Source: Parus major (Eukaryota > Chordata > Aves > Passeriformes > Paridae). From it: DNA of 64,000 nucleotides. This document shows positions 14,261-25,492 of this stretch, one piece after another. How positions within the stretch are numbered: the stretch's first letter is position 1; each line of letters starts with the position of its first letter. Location: positions 92,304,230 through 92,368,229 of the forward strand of contig NC_031768.1 in NCBI RefSeq assembly GCF_001522545.3, given 5' to 3'. Made by a program: the position numbers and the translations under genes. The notes beneath the pieces were generated by a model that was not told where the DNA came from, ran no database searches, and saw nothing but the letters and a program-made list of their open reading frames with translations.

Positions 14261-16049
14261 GCTGGTTAGCACAGCAGACAGGGTAAGTATAGCAGGTCAC
14301 AGCAGAAAAGCTAGTTACAAAAACAAGGGCACAATCAAACGAAAATTGTTTGCTTGCCCACTCCAAACCATGACTGACTGCTTCTGTGTCCATGACCTAT
14401 TTTTTTTAAATAAAGGAAGATTTTGAGAGGTTGTTACATTTTAATTGCTTTGTACTAAACAAGAAAACAACAACAACAAAAAAAATTTTCAACTCTGTGT
14501 TTGCATGTGGAGGACAGCAGGAGAATATCTATTTATAGGTGGAGACACTACAGCTGGAGAAGACTTTTCCACTAGGTTTATTTCATCTCTGTTTATCTCA
14601 TCTGTTTGCACCCACTGCCAAAGGCTGTGTGTCTCCTGCTATATAGAGGAACACAGAGCAGGAGGAAAAGCTGCCCTGCAGCTTGCCTTGCAGAGAAGGG
14701 CTATACTTGCATCCTGCAAGTGTTCAGTGTGAGGCAGGGCTGGCAGGGGCAAAGCAAACAGGTCTCCAAAGCCCAGGATCCAGAGGCAGCCCTACCCTGG
14801 TACGATCCCCCCACAGCACTGCCTGGCTCTCCTGGCCACGCTGTCTTCCTGTCTTCCCTCCTTGAGGGTGGCACAAAGGTGGAGCAGAGGTTAATGGAGC
14901 AAAAAGCAGAATTAACCTCCATGTGCTTATCTGCAGCTGCTCCCAAGGTCTGGCTGTAGCATGGCCTTTCTCTAAGCACCGAGCTTTAGCTCGTGGAGGG
15001 AAGAAAAGTCAGGGTCTCCAAGCATTCTCCTTCCTCTGCTGGGGTTCTTCTCTCTTTGCTGAGATGGGGAAAGCATCACCCTTTCTGAGGTTTGTTCTCT
15101 CTATACTGGTACAAGGCAGGCAGAAAAACCCTGAGGGGTTATTGTGTTTAGCCCTGCATTCTCTGTGTGTGCATATGAACAATTGCTGCAAAATGCATTT
15201 GCTCTTCTAGTTCAAGGACTAACAGCCAAGACAAGGGGAAGAACTAGAACTCTGATGATTTTATTTATATGTATGTGAGTATGTACAGACATACATCCAC
15301 AAATGCATACATTTATATTTGTGTGTCTAACATAGTTACAAATATTTTAAAATATTACATAGAAAAAGCTTCTGTTATAACTAGGTACCACTTCCAAGAC
15401 TCACAGTTGTTTCCCTGTAGGAAATAAAGGAATTCCCAAGAAAAAGGAAAATCAGTACAGTTGCCTCACTGAGCTACTTAAAGAATGAAAGTGTTTTGAT
15501 AGGCAGCCTATTAATTTAGTTTAACAGGTAGACTCAAACTAGCCTAACGCAAATAATGAATCTCAAAAACTAGTCTGTAAAAAGTATAGTGAAAAGAAAA
15601 AAAAAAATTAACCTTCCAGAGTGGTCTGCTGTACTCAAGGTAAATGAAATATTTAGTGGTGGCAGCAGCAAAAAAATGAAGTATGACATCTTGCATCCCA
15701 AGTTATTAGTGACCTGTTAAAAGACAGGCTGAAAAGTGCCTTTACCAAATTAAAACTTTGAAAAAGGGCACAAATGGGAAATGTCAAAATAAAAAATCTG
15801 AGGAAAATGATTGTCCTCCTGGCTCTTATTATTTTGCAGTTCTGAGGCTGTGGCCACTGTTAATGCTAGTGAAGCAAGAATGGCACAGTTCGCTCTCCTG
15901 AAGTCTGTAATGGAAGTAGTCTGCACTGACAAGCAGACAGTTGGAATTTGCTGAGATTTTGATCACAATTGCGTGATCTGTTCACTGCATATTTTTTTGT
16001 TTAGTCTAATTTTCAGAAACTTCATAGGCTTTTTATTTATTTTTTTTTT

Positions 16050-16310
16050 CAGAGAAGATTTCATTTGGTTATCTGTTCCCTGTGTTTACAAGTACAGCCA
16101 TCCTTAATGCTTAATGATTCTAAATAATAAGAATGCCAGAGTGCTTAATTTAATGTCTGCTATTGATCTGGACTGTTTAGCAAATGCCTTACTAAACACA
16201 GAGGGCCATATACCACCCCCACTTCCATCTATGTAAATCTCCTAAAGCCAACAAAGTTATTGGGAACCTAAGGTCAGTTGATCGGCCTCCTAATTGTGTT
16301 TCCTGCTTAG
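16050..16310. other. Candidate conserved non-coding element
   Basis: A complex AT-rich stretch with TTAATG, TTAATTTAATG, a forkhead-like TGTTTAC and the CpG-bearing TTGATCGGCC. It has no coding signal and no repeat match I recognise. Listed as a possible enhancer with low confidence. Confidence 0.2.
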
Positions 16311-18339
16311 AAATGTTAAAGGTTTTCCTCATCACAGGCAGGAATTATTATTTCAAATTCTGTTCCATTATTCTTTGTGTGCCTCTCTGCTCTCTGAGCA
16401 CTCAGCTCTCTGGACACCTCTCACTAATAAGGTTTCACTTGCAAGAGCTCACATTTGTCTCAGCTTTCTTCAGTATTTCTGGCAATGCTGGTAAACATAA
16501 AGGTAGTGAGAGAAGCTAATGCTGAGCTGATTTGTAAATGAGCAAAGCATTTCTTAGTGAGGTCAGTTCAGCTGACAGCTTCTCTCTGTCACCCAGCACC
16601 CTTCCAGCATAAAGACTTCTCTGGTATCAGCCCATGTGAGCTGGATGGTCAGATTTACAGTTTTCCAATTAATCTGGTGAGCTCAATGAGTCTCCCATCC
16701 TTCCCACAGCTCTCCCAGTGCTGTGTCAGTGGTGTCACTTCTACTGCTCTGTCTTAAGAAATCTCTTGGAAATGCCTCCTTTTTTTATTTTATTAAGATC
16801 ACTTTGGTATTGTAGAGCTACAAGTGCTTTAAAAGTCTCTTCTCCTAAAGATCTGAGCCTAAAGAAGCTGTGATTTACTATAAATTTTGCATTAAAGGCT
16901 CTTGGCTTTTATTTTCAGCCATACTTCAATGTTAAGCTTGTCTCTGCCTTATCCACCTGCACTGTAGACTGACTGTTGCTAGCAAAATCTATGACAGCAT
17001 TACTTTGCCAGCAAGAACACACAGATGTAAAACTAATTAGTTTAAAAAACATGTTTTCATTTCTGTCTTGTGACTACAGTGGTCCTCAAGAATTCAACAG
17101 ATTAGGAATTTTTTTGAGACTTGGTAAGCTGAATTTTGGGGTGGGCACTACATTCTTTCAGGACTGCATCTCTGTCTCAAATGGTGAAGTACCCTAGAAC
17201 GGAATTGCCATTTGAGATTGCCAAGCCATTTTGAGTTATCTCATGGTCTTTCAGTCTTTTGTCCCACTTCTCATCTCAAGTAGGTCCTCACCTGCTGTAC
17301 TCTGCTTTCCCAGTCATGACCCAAAACCCAGCATTGCCAAGCACCTCAGTTCCCATCAGCAATCTCTCATCTTTTACTGCTGTGCACGTAAGGCAGGTTT
17401 AATAAGCTTGCTAATAATGACTTGTAGCATACTGGTTTCTCGTAGACTCGGGCCATCCCCCATTCTAGGTCTCCAAATGTGCTTGATAAATTATTTGAAT
17501 TACTCTTTCAATTGCCATCTGTAGTTCCTCATAAAGAGACTGCTATTTGCCGTGCGTTGTGCCAAATCACGCAATAGTTTTTTTGCAAAGCCAGGGACTG
17601 TACTGAAATCACCAAACTCGTGTCACTTGTGAGCTGCAGTACAATAAATGTTAGCTTTAAGTAGGTTACAGTTGCAGTCTTGCAAGATGAGAATGAAGAC
17701 CTTGGAACTCTGACCTGTAAATCTCAAAAATTGTGGGGAGGTATAAGAGAAGAGAATTTCACGTACCTCAAGTTTTTTAATACATATATAAAATTACTTT
17801 TATAAATATGAACCGTAAAATGCATAAAATGTCAGTATTATGCATAAATAAACATAGAAACATAAGCATACAGATCTACACTCACACATACATATGTTGT
17901 GACCTCGTCCTTCCCCTTGCCTTGAACTTCCTCCTTGAACGTGTCCTAGCGGTGGAGTGATGATCATCAGATCTAAAGATTTCTAAAGAAATTTAGTGCT
18001 GCATGAAACCTTGGAATAGTGACGTCTGTTGAATTTGGACAGTTTTGTTTGTCTACTGGGAAATCGCATGAACTTCCCAATATAATTTTTTTTTTTTCAA
18101 GTTTGCATTGCCCTCCTCCTCCCCACCCAAGGGAGGGTAGCTTCAGGAGAAATGGCTGCTTTCTTGCTTTCTGGTGTGGTGTAAAGTTTTCCGTCGAGAG
18201 ACAATAATGTACATTCCTCTGGCAGGACGGGATGGATTTTTTTGTTTCTCTTGCTGTTGTTTATTTATAAGACATTTCCTCTTGCTTAGTGGAAGTTTGA
18301 TCGTAAGAGGCTCCAGTGATTTTCCTTCCCACCTCTCCC

Positions 18340-18840
18340 CTCCCTAATTTCTCTGCCTCGGCACTCGCTCTGGAACAGAGCGAACTCAAAAAGCCCATCG
18401 GCGCAGGGCGCGCTTCGCAGCCAAGCCCTGCCACTCTCCAGAGACTGTGAGGTGATTCTCCTTCGTCACTGCTTGGACCAGGAACCACAGCCCTGGTGAG
18501 TGGTGAGCTCCCAGAATTTGATGTGTCAAGGCTTCTATTCTCGGGGCCGCCGCGGCGAAGCAGGAAATAAAGGGATTTTTTTGTTGTTGTTGTGTTTTCC
18601 CTTTTTTTTTTTTTTTTTTTTTTTTCAAATATGAGACCAGAATCGGCGACAAGCACAGAAGGAATAGGGAGAGCTCGGAGCGCAGTGGCTGCCGAGGGGA
18701 GCCGGCGGAGCGGGGGCAGCTCCGCAGCCCCGGTGTCCCCCCGGCCACCAGCGGGGGTCAGGCCGGGCGGCGGCGGGGGCGGTGCGGCCGGGGGGACACG
18801 GGGCGGGGGAGTGGAGGCGGAGGGGGGAATGTTAATCCTT
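18340..18840. promoter_or_regulatory. CpG island, orphan promoter candidate
   Basis: This is the clearest regulatory signal in the window. By hand count there are 22 CpGs between 18641 and 18830, with more at 18398-18418 (ATCGGCGCAGGGCGCGC) and 18540-18556, in otherwise CpG-poor DNA. From about 18708 to 18830 the plus strand carries many runs of three to six G, with G-quadruplex potential. No TATA box stands out, as is usual for CpG-island promoters. Vertebrate CpG islands generally mark unmethylated transcription start regions. The gene and the direction of transcription are not determined. The long minus-strand open frame over this block is Pro/Ala/Lys low complexity and is not proposed as a gene. 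Confidence 0.65.
18602..18625. repeat. 24-base poly(T) tract
   Basis: An unbroken run of 24 T inside the CpG island, just upstream of its GC-richest part. It could be an ordinary mononucleotide run or a nucleosome-excluding dA:dT tract. Its copy number in an assembly is likely unreliable. There is no adjacent SINE or LINE body to explain it as a retroposon tail. Confidence 0.9.
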
Positions 18841-19219
18841 CGCTTGGAGTTTCTGTCTGGCAAGTTTTCATGCCTCTGTGTTCTGAGCATTTACATTATG
18901 CTCTGAATACCTGATTGCCCAGCCAAGCAGAAAAGAAACTCTACAGTGGATGCATAGTAAAAGAAAATGCTACTGTGGAAGCTACCTCTGGGAATAGGAA
19001 GAACTAGTTGGTTTATAGGCTGCTGGTCCATTTGAGGGAGCGGGAAAGGTTGGATTTTTTTATTTTTTTATTATTTTTTTTCTCTTTTTTAACTCTCTCG
19101 CTTCTGTTTTCTTTGTGTCTGTATGGGGAACTGGGAATCAGGAAAAAAAATGTACTTTGTAGAACTTCATATACAATATCTTGGATGCCAAAGAACTGCG
19201 TGTCTCAGCCAACACCAAG
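18832..19219 (+). other. Possible 5' exon downstream of the CpG island
   Basis: If transcription runs on the plus strand, the sequence after the island could be a mostly non-coding first exon ending in a donor-like CCAAG|GTACTT, with GT at 19220-19221. Several short upstream-ATG frames lie inside. A frame starting with ATG at 19150 stays open to the donor, but its peptide is not recognised. There is no polypyrimidine/AG acceptor at the left side, as expected for a first exon. The start coordinate is arbitrary and the model rests on one weak splice motif plus proximity. Confidence 0.2.
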
Positions 19220-21277
19220 GTACTTAGAATTATTTTCAGCTGTTGGATAGGGAAGACAAGGCGTAGAAAGCTGCAATGATTTCCTCACGGCTGCATGGGA
19301 AAGACAGCAAAAAAGAAGGATGAGGGATGAGCACCTCTAGCTCCAGGCCCAGACTGTCTCCTTTTGTCCTCTCCTGCCCTGCTGAACATATCACCTCTGT
19401 TAATATTTTTCTGCTGTAATGCTTAAGAAGGCCAGGGCATTCATCCTTCATCATCTTCCATATTATCTGACTTGAAGAAATGAATAATTTCTTGACTAAC
19501 ATTTTCTACTTCTAACAAAGCAGGCATATAAGAAACAGAGGGTAGCAGTCAAAATATTTGTATTTTGAGTTACTACCCTGTCCTTTGAAACATGTCTCTG
19601 GCAAAAGACCAAGATCTTTAATGGAACCAACATATCTCACACAGGGTATTAACTAGGCAGCATTCTTCTCACCCTTCCCTTGCTTTTGAGTAGCATTTAT
19701 TTAGCAGGTGTTTCAATAACAAGCTTATCCCTGTGATAGCCAGGAAGGCAGCCCCTCTTTGAATACTGCTGGTCACCTTTGATATACAGAGAACTCCAGT
19801 CACCTTTTCCCTGGTTTCATGCCCATTCTAAGTCCTAAGAACTGTTCATACACGCTAGTGGTGAGCAGTCCTCCACTGAAGTTGTCAGAGGCTTTGACAC
19901 TAACTTCAGAACTGAACTCAGTGTCAAGTCACATCCAACCTGTATTCAGGTACTGGCTATTTCTTATAACCAGTAAGTTAATTCATGTAGGATATGATGT
20001 CTTTACTCCCCGGCAATTTTTGCATATATTTTTGTTGGTTTCAATCCATGTGGTGTTGTCAGTGCCTCCCCATGCTTCAGTTTCAGCCCAAAGTTTTACT
20101 AAGCCTGAAAACTTCAAGTGGAAGACAGACAGAATCTCAGAGTTCTATCTGGTTTTGCATTAGAACCATAAAGAATTGTGAACTCCTCTTTTTTAATGCA
20201 CAAACCCCCAAGTTGACTGCAGGCGTTTTTCAGCACTGAGCAGCAAGGGTTAGCTGTTTCTCTTCATTCCCTGGTGCTGCAGACCTCTCTCTGAACTTAA
20301 ACTAAATCACCAGCTCTCAACAAAACCCGCAATTAAGTTGGCTGATCCCTTCAGTAAAGCGTATTACATACACATAGAAATAACCTTTACATACATCAAA
20401 GCCTCAATCCAAATGGTCCCAGCTTTTGACTAAATTGATGTTAAGATCCCAACTTGGCTGTTGCATCACCTTTCTGCAGTGTACTCAAAGCAGCTGACAG
20501 ATCAGAACATCCCAAACTTTCAGGCAGTTCACATCACAGATAGAAACATAATGGATTTTTTTCTCTTCTCTGAATGGGCTATACTGAACGCCCACACACA
20601 CTTTTGGGTCTGATCTTTGAAGCTTATCTCTGATTTACTTTCTCCCTCCAGGCAGTGTAAGTCTGAAAGACATAAGTACTTCTGAAATGGAAAGTTCTCA
20701 AAGCACAGTGCTAAATGTCTGAAACTTCAAACTTCTGCCTGTATAACACTTGTTCTCTGGATATACTGAAGTCAAGGGCTGTCACTCTGGCATCTTTCAC
20801 TAAGAAGGAAAAACAATGTTTAATCTCTTTTTTAAGAGTCTCTGTGTTGCTCCAAACGTCTCCATGTTTAAATTATTTCATTTATTTATTTATTCTCCCA
20901 AGTCTCTCTGGTAGCAAAGGAACTTATCTTTGCTGGTACTTATTTATAGCAATGTGGAAAAATTAATCAGTCTTTCTTATTATGGTATAAGCTGCTTATT
21001 GACGGTAGGCCGAGGTTATAATAGTTTGTCTATAGTCTAAAATCATTAGGGTGAAAATCTGCAATTTCAGATCGTATTCTAACCCTCTGTTTTAACACTT
21101 TAGGATGGCAAGGTGATAAATTGTCTCATTAGTAGTATCTTCTTTATCTACTGCACAATAGTTTATTGTAGGTGCTTAAAAAAAAAAAAGGAAATTAATA
21201 TTTATGGTCATTCTTTTATACATTCACTGATTGCTTCTAGCAGTAGCCATTTTAGTTACAGCATCCCTTCCAACTAG

Positions 21278-21388
21278 TAATCTCAAAGTGCTCTGTATGC
21301 ACTGCCAAGTTAAACCTCCTTCTTTTAGCCATAGATAAAGTGGGAAAGTTATTTTTCTTTGCCTGATGCAAGCAAGGAGAAAATGGTA
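21278..21388. mobile_element. Probable ancient L2/MIR-type retroposon scrap
   Basis: The order 'taatctcaaagtgctctgta', then 'ttaaacctcc', then 'agataaagtgggaaagtt', then 'tttgcctgatgcaag' parallels the remembered core 'ctcaaagcgctttaca ... ttaatcctcac ... agatggggaaactgaggc ... cttgcccaaggtca'. The agreement in order and spacing is more telling than any one piece. It is highly diverged, so family and strand are uncertain. Confidence 0.4.
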
Positions 21389-22126
21389 TTCCTTCCCTCA
21401 TGTTCAAACCACCAGTTTATGCTATTGGGGAAGAGAATATATATTTATGTAGTAGAATGAGAACTACTGTTTTCTGCACAACAATTGTTTGACGTGATAT
21501 GCTTGTTGTTCTGTGAGTGTTAACTGCATCAGACAAGAACAAAGCACAGAAAAAGATGTAATGATAAAGGTAGGCAGATTCATAGGTACTGGGATGCTTC
21601 AGAAGTACAAGAATTTAAGCAGTATCCAGAGACAATTTTTTGCAATAAAAGTACATAAAAGCAACTGCCTTGTTTTGAGTACATTTCCCGTTTTAAGGTA
21701 TTCTCAGTTTGTTTTCTTATTTTATACTGTAAGCCTCTCTTTTCCAAAAGTTGAACAACAGCTTGTTTTCCTGAGTAACAACATTGAAACAGTACTAATT
21801 TGCTTTCCTGTAATTTCTTCCTGTAAAAGAAAAGAAAGTGAAACTTGATTTTGAATTAAGTCATATGACGAGGAAAGTTAGGAAAGTAAAAGGAATTGCA
21901 AGTTACTGAGGTAAAGCAGCCACTAACCACAGATATCTAATTATCAGCTGCAGTCAGTCCTCACCTCAAGGATAAAGAAACAGCAAGGTTTATGAATGGT
22001 AAGATGAAGGGGTTTTCTTCCTGTCCTGGGCTGAGAAGGGGAATGTATGGGTAACATGAGAATGGAGAGAAATGGAAAAGGCTTTAGGATACCTGAATCT
22101 GTATCCCAGATGCATCATTATGATCT

Positions 22127-22169
22127 TTGCCTCTGTCTCCTTCTCAGTTACCCATCTGAAAAGTGGAAT
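22127..22169. mobile_element. Probable ancient MIR/L2-like scrap
   Basis: The string 'ttgcctctgtctccttctca' followed by 'gttacccatctgaaaagtgg' resembles the widespread old-retroposon motif 'cctcagtttccccatctgtaaaatggg'. It is short, diverged and could be chance. Confidence 0.3.
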
Positions 22170-22239
22170 TTTTTTTTCCTGCCCTCGCAGGGGTACTGAT
22201 CAGCTTTAGTCAGGCTCCAGCATGCTTAAAAAATAGAAG

Positions 22240-22640
22240 TGCCTGTAAATACAGCATGTAGATCCCCCCCATCGCTGCCTTGCTTGTTTTTTCATCTTTG
22301 CAAGCTTCAAGTTCCTGGAACCGAGGCGAGTTCCAGAGCTAGCATGGGTCTGTGCTGCTGGCAAAACAAAGCAGGTGCAAATTACGGTGGAAATGAAATA
22401 GCTGGTGCTTTGAGGCGGTGGAGTGCCCAGTTCACCTCAGGGTATATGTCTGCGTTCACAAAACATGACTATCACGCATACCCTGATTCATTAGAAGCGT
22501 TATCCGGCAAACAAGAAGCCTAATCATATTTTAGTGGGAACATTCTTATGATAAACTCTGCTTTAGTGAAACTCTGTGTATAGTGCAATTTCTTCTGGCC
22601 GTGTATATTACACAGTGAAGAAAAGCTACCCCGCTGCGTA
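22240..22640. other. Candidate conserved non-coding element
   Basis: A complex, non-repetitive stretch with many CpGs for its composition (ATCGCTG, ACCGAGGCGAG, TTACGG, GAGGCGG, CTGCGTTC, TCACGCAT, AGCGTTATCCGGC, GGCCGTG). The sequence from about 22440 to 22620 is the most striking. A 94-codon open frame crosses it, but the peptide is unrecognised and has no exon-like borders. A constrained enhancer-like element is a reasonable suspicion. Confidence 0.3.
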
Positions 22641-22889
22641 TCAGAAGGCTGTAATTTCATTTAGGGGTTCTATTGACATCATAAACTGCAAGAGCAGAGC
22701 TCAAGTGGCTATTTAAGTCATAGGAACTTCAGAGTGAAATTACTGCCTGGCAGCAACTGGCCCTCCCCACACGGGCCCCCATGTACGCACTTCATGTTTT
22801 CATCCCTCTGCCTATAAATAATAAATCTCTTCAGTGGTTTCAGAAGAGAGCATTTCCAAAACACTGGCGTTATCTGCCACCCTCTCTGT

Positions 22890-23310
22890 CAGCGGTGTCT
22901 TCCCGGCAGGGCGGGCAGGGAAGGAGAGGCAGCCCCAAGCCAAGGTGGAGATGCCTGGGGAGAGCCGGTGCTGCACCCCAGCTCCACGGGCAGCCAGAGG
23001 TGAACACCCCCGTGCCTGCTGGCCAGGCTCTTGGTTGCCATCAGAGCTGACATAGCTGACCCTTCCCACTCCGAAGCTGTAGATACCCACCCTGGCAGGT
23101 GTGAGGATAAATGCTCTGTGCCACCTGCAATCCACAAGGCTACAGCACATCTCCTGTTTATTCCCTGCTGGAATTGCTGCCCCCAGCCCCGGGCAGCGCC
23201 GCTGCTGGGGGAGCAGGAGAGGGGATGGGTGAGGGGAGAGGGCTTGGCACTGCCCCAGGCAGGCTGGGAGAGCAGGGCTGACCTTCCCCGTGGTGGGACC
23301 TGCTGCACCT
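22890..23310. other. GC-rich patch, G-rich plus strand
   Basis: Local composition rises well above the surroundings, with AGGGAGAGG-, GGGGAG- and CCCCAG-type runs. CpGs are fewer than in the 18.5-kb island, so it is a weaker promoter candidate. Overlapping frames on both strands are Pro/Gly/Ser/Arg-rich and look compositional. It may be a minor CpG-poor regulatory patch or simply a GC-rich block. Confidence 0.45.
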
Positions 23311-25110
23311 GAGTGGGGAAAAAAAATCCCCCTTTTCTATTTTAGCGTTTAAATAATGCGCGGGCAGCAGTCGCGTTGACAGAAGTTTGTATATTTCATC
23401 CATATGGACTTATCTCAAGAAAAGAGTGAAGCCAGGGAGCATTTGCTTTTTATCAGGAAAGCAAGGTTAACCATTCATTAGAGCTTGTCAAGAAACCTCA
23501 AATCTTAAGCCAGGCACTGGAAAAAAAACTTGCAGTAGGACAATGGATAAGTTTTGTGTGCAGATACCCAGCATAGGCATTTTAGTTCATCTGTCTGAAA
23601 ACCAATGCATCTCAAGTTCACGTAAATGTTTAATTTCCCTTATCCTCATCTTTTTTTCCAGATAGTAGGAAATAACTATTTTTTTGTACTCACTTTTTTC
23701 AAGACCTTGGGGTACCAGATAGGTGTTAAATTACCAGTGGGAACAGGATTCATATTTATGTATTTTCTCTGAACTGGTTTGGCCCTTCTTACATTTCATT
23801 TAACAGGATGATGGTTTACAATGTTAAATTATAAAAAGTGTAAAAGTGTTCTGTTATGATATTAGTATTTCCATTTTTTATAAAGGAAACTTTATTTTGC
23901 TGTTGAACCTAGCTTTTTCACTGGAAAAGCAATTAAATCATTGCCTCTACTTCTTAAATGTCACCATCTTGTGATTCCTGAGACCATGGTATAGCTTAAG
24001 GGAAACAGGAGCTTTGAAATTAAATAAACAAGGTTTATACAGTTATCAGACATGGCAGTCTGCAGTAGCAGGGCAGACTTTCTGCTCTGGAGGTAAGCTG
24101 TTCACACTTGCATTTCGTCTGACGTTGAGCACTAGTGAGTCTGGATAGGCAGCTGTCCTGGAGAATATACTTTCTGTGTTCTCCATGAGTGTGCAAGAGC
24201 AGCTTACACATTGTTTGCACACGTTGCAAACAAAAGTGAATTTTGGACTCCATGTTTCTGGCTCTGGGGATACGGTTGCAGGTGTCAGTAGCATCTGTGC
24301 TCTTTCTGCTGCAGTCCTGAGAAGCTCTAGCCTGGTCTTTTTGTGCCATTCCTCACCCCCTTCCCTTTGCTTTAGGGACTTCTGAAACTTGTTATGACTA
24401 AAGTTACTATGCTGGCTGTGTGCATGCTCCAAAAGAAAAAAAAAAAATTAAGTCCACAAACTGTGGATAACAGCAGATCCCACAGTACAGTGAAATCAAA
24501 ATAGGATGTTGTATGCCAAGACACAAAGTTCTCATGGTCCTTATCTCTGTACGAAATAACTGGAAGTGGTTACAGTTTCCTTCATTTAGTATGACTGAAT
24601 GTATTGAGGGCTGAGTATCTTCAGTGAGATATGAACTGCCTGATGGCATGCATCCTAATTTCAGGACGTGATGTCCTGGCATGAAGATAGAGTAGCCTAT
24701 TGTCCCACTGAGTCTTGAGTGCCTGAAATCTAAAGCTATGTTACTGTGTTGGTATCTGTCCAACAAAGATGTGTGTTCTACTTGTACCATGTGGAAAAAT
24801 GAATAAAATATCTAAAGTTAAAAAACAATTCATAAACACCATATGCACATACATACTGCATGCACAACTTCTCTTTGAAAATATTACAATGGGACACCCT
24901 TCCAGATTCTGGTTGTAAAAGACTGTAACAATTTCTTCTACAGGTTTTTAGTCAAAAAATACTGCAACAGTCTGTTTTCTTTCAAATCAGCGAAAGTATA
25001 GTAGAATAGAAACTGTTCTTTAAAATGAAATATTGATCTGTCTGTCTAACATACAGTTCTTCTAAAGCTGCCACCCTCTTAACTTGTAGGTGCCAAAAAC
25101 TAATTCACAC

Positions 25111-25150
25111 TTGGGGATACTGAGGCAGAAACTGGTGAGGTGACTAATCT
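25111..25150. mobile_element. Weak ancient retroposon-like phrase
   Basis: The sequence 'ttggggatactgaggcagaa' followed by 'actggtgaggtgac' resembles the remembered 'ggggaaactgaggcacagaaaggttaagtgac' core of L2/MIR-type elements. It is short and could be chance. Confidence 0.25.
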
Positions 25151-25438
25151 AACACCGTGTCCTCATGGAGCCCATCTGGCTCTGAGCTGCCTGCCATAGC
25201 TGCTGCGATTAACTCTCCAGAAGGGCTGCTGTAGCCTGTGTGTGGTGTGTGAGTGGAGGGCTCTGCAGGTCCCCAATGACCTTGTGGGCTGCAACTCGCT
25301 GCTGGGACCCAGAGCCTCTCAGAGCAATGATACCTGGCCCTAGGGCAGAGCTGGGGCTGGTCTCAGCTCTGAAGCACCAAACTTACTGTTGCACATATCT
25401 TCTGGGGAAGGCATAATCATTTCAGATGAATGTCTGGC

Positions 25439-25492
25439 TCAACAAAAAAAAAAAACCAACAAAAACCAACAAAACAACCCAAACAAAAAACC
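25439..25492. repeat. A-rich (CAA/CAAA)n tract
   Basis: An A-rich tract with a 12-base A run followed by imperfect CCAACAAAAA units. It is probably simple sequence. It could be the decayed tail of a retroposon on the plus strand, but no body is recognisable upstream. Confidence 0.7.

Larger units (their letters stand above)
8316..18339. other. Non-coding stretch, no gene seen
   Basis: No exon or RNA gene is supported. Moderately GC-rich patches occur at about 13430-13780 and 14600-15120. They yield overlapping open frames on both strands, as expected from composition rather than coding. Sub-stretches that look unusually complex are listed separately (10125-10300, 13925-14260, 16050-16310). 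Confidence 0.6.

Noticed and set aside
18730..18760. Possible CTCF site (CCACCAGCGGGGG) in the CpG island
   Set aside because: At least two mismatches to the consensus I remember within a block where GC-rich matches are expected by chance.
18261..18890. Longest open frame, about 209 codons on the minus strand
   Set aside because: It is driven by CpG-island composition and the T tract, giving Pro/Ala runs and a poly-Lys stretch. It has no domain, and competing open frames exist on the other strand.
22812..23403. Cluster of overlapping open frames on both strands
   Set aside because: The GC-rich patch lowers stop-codon frequency. The peptides are Pro/Gly/Ser/Arg-rich with no recognisable fold.
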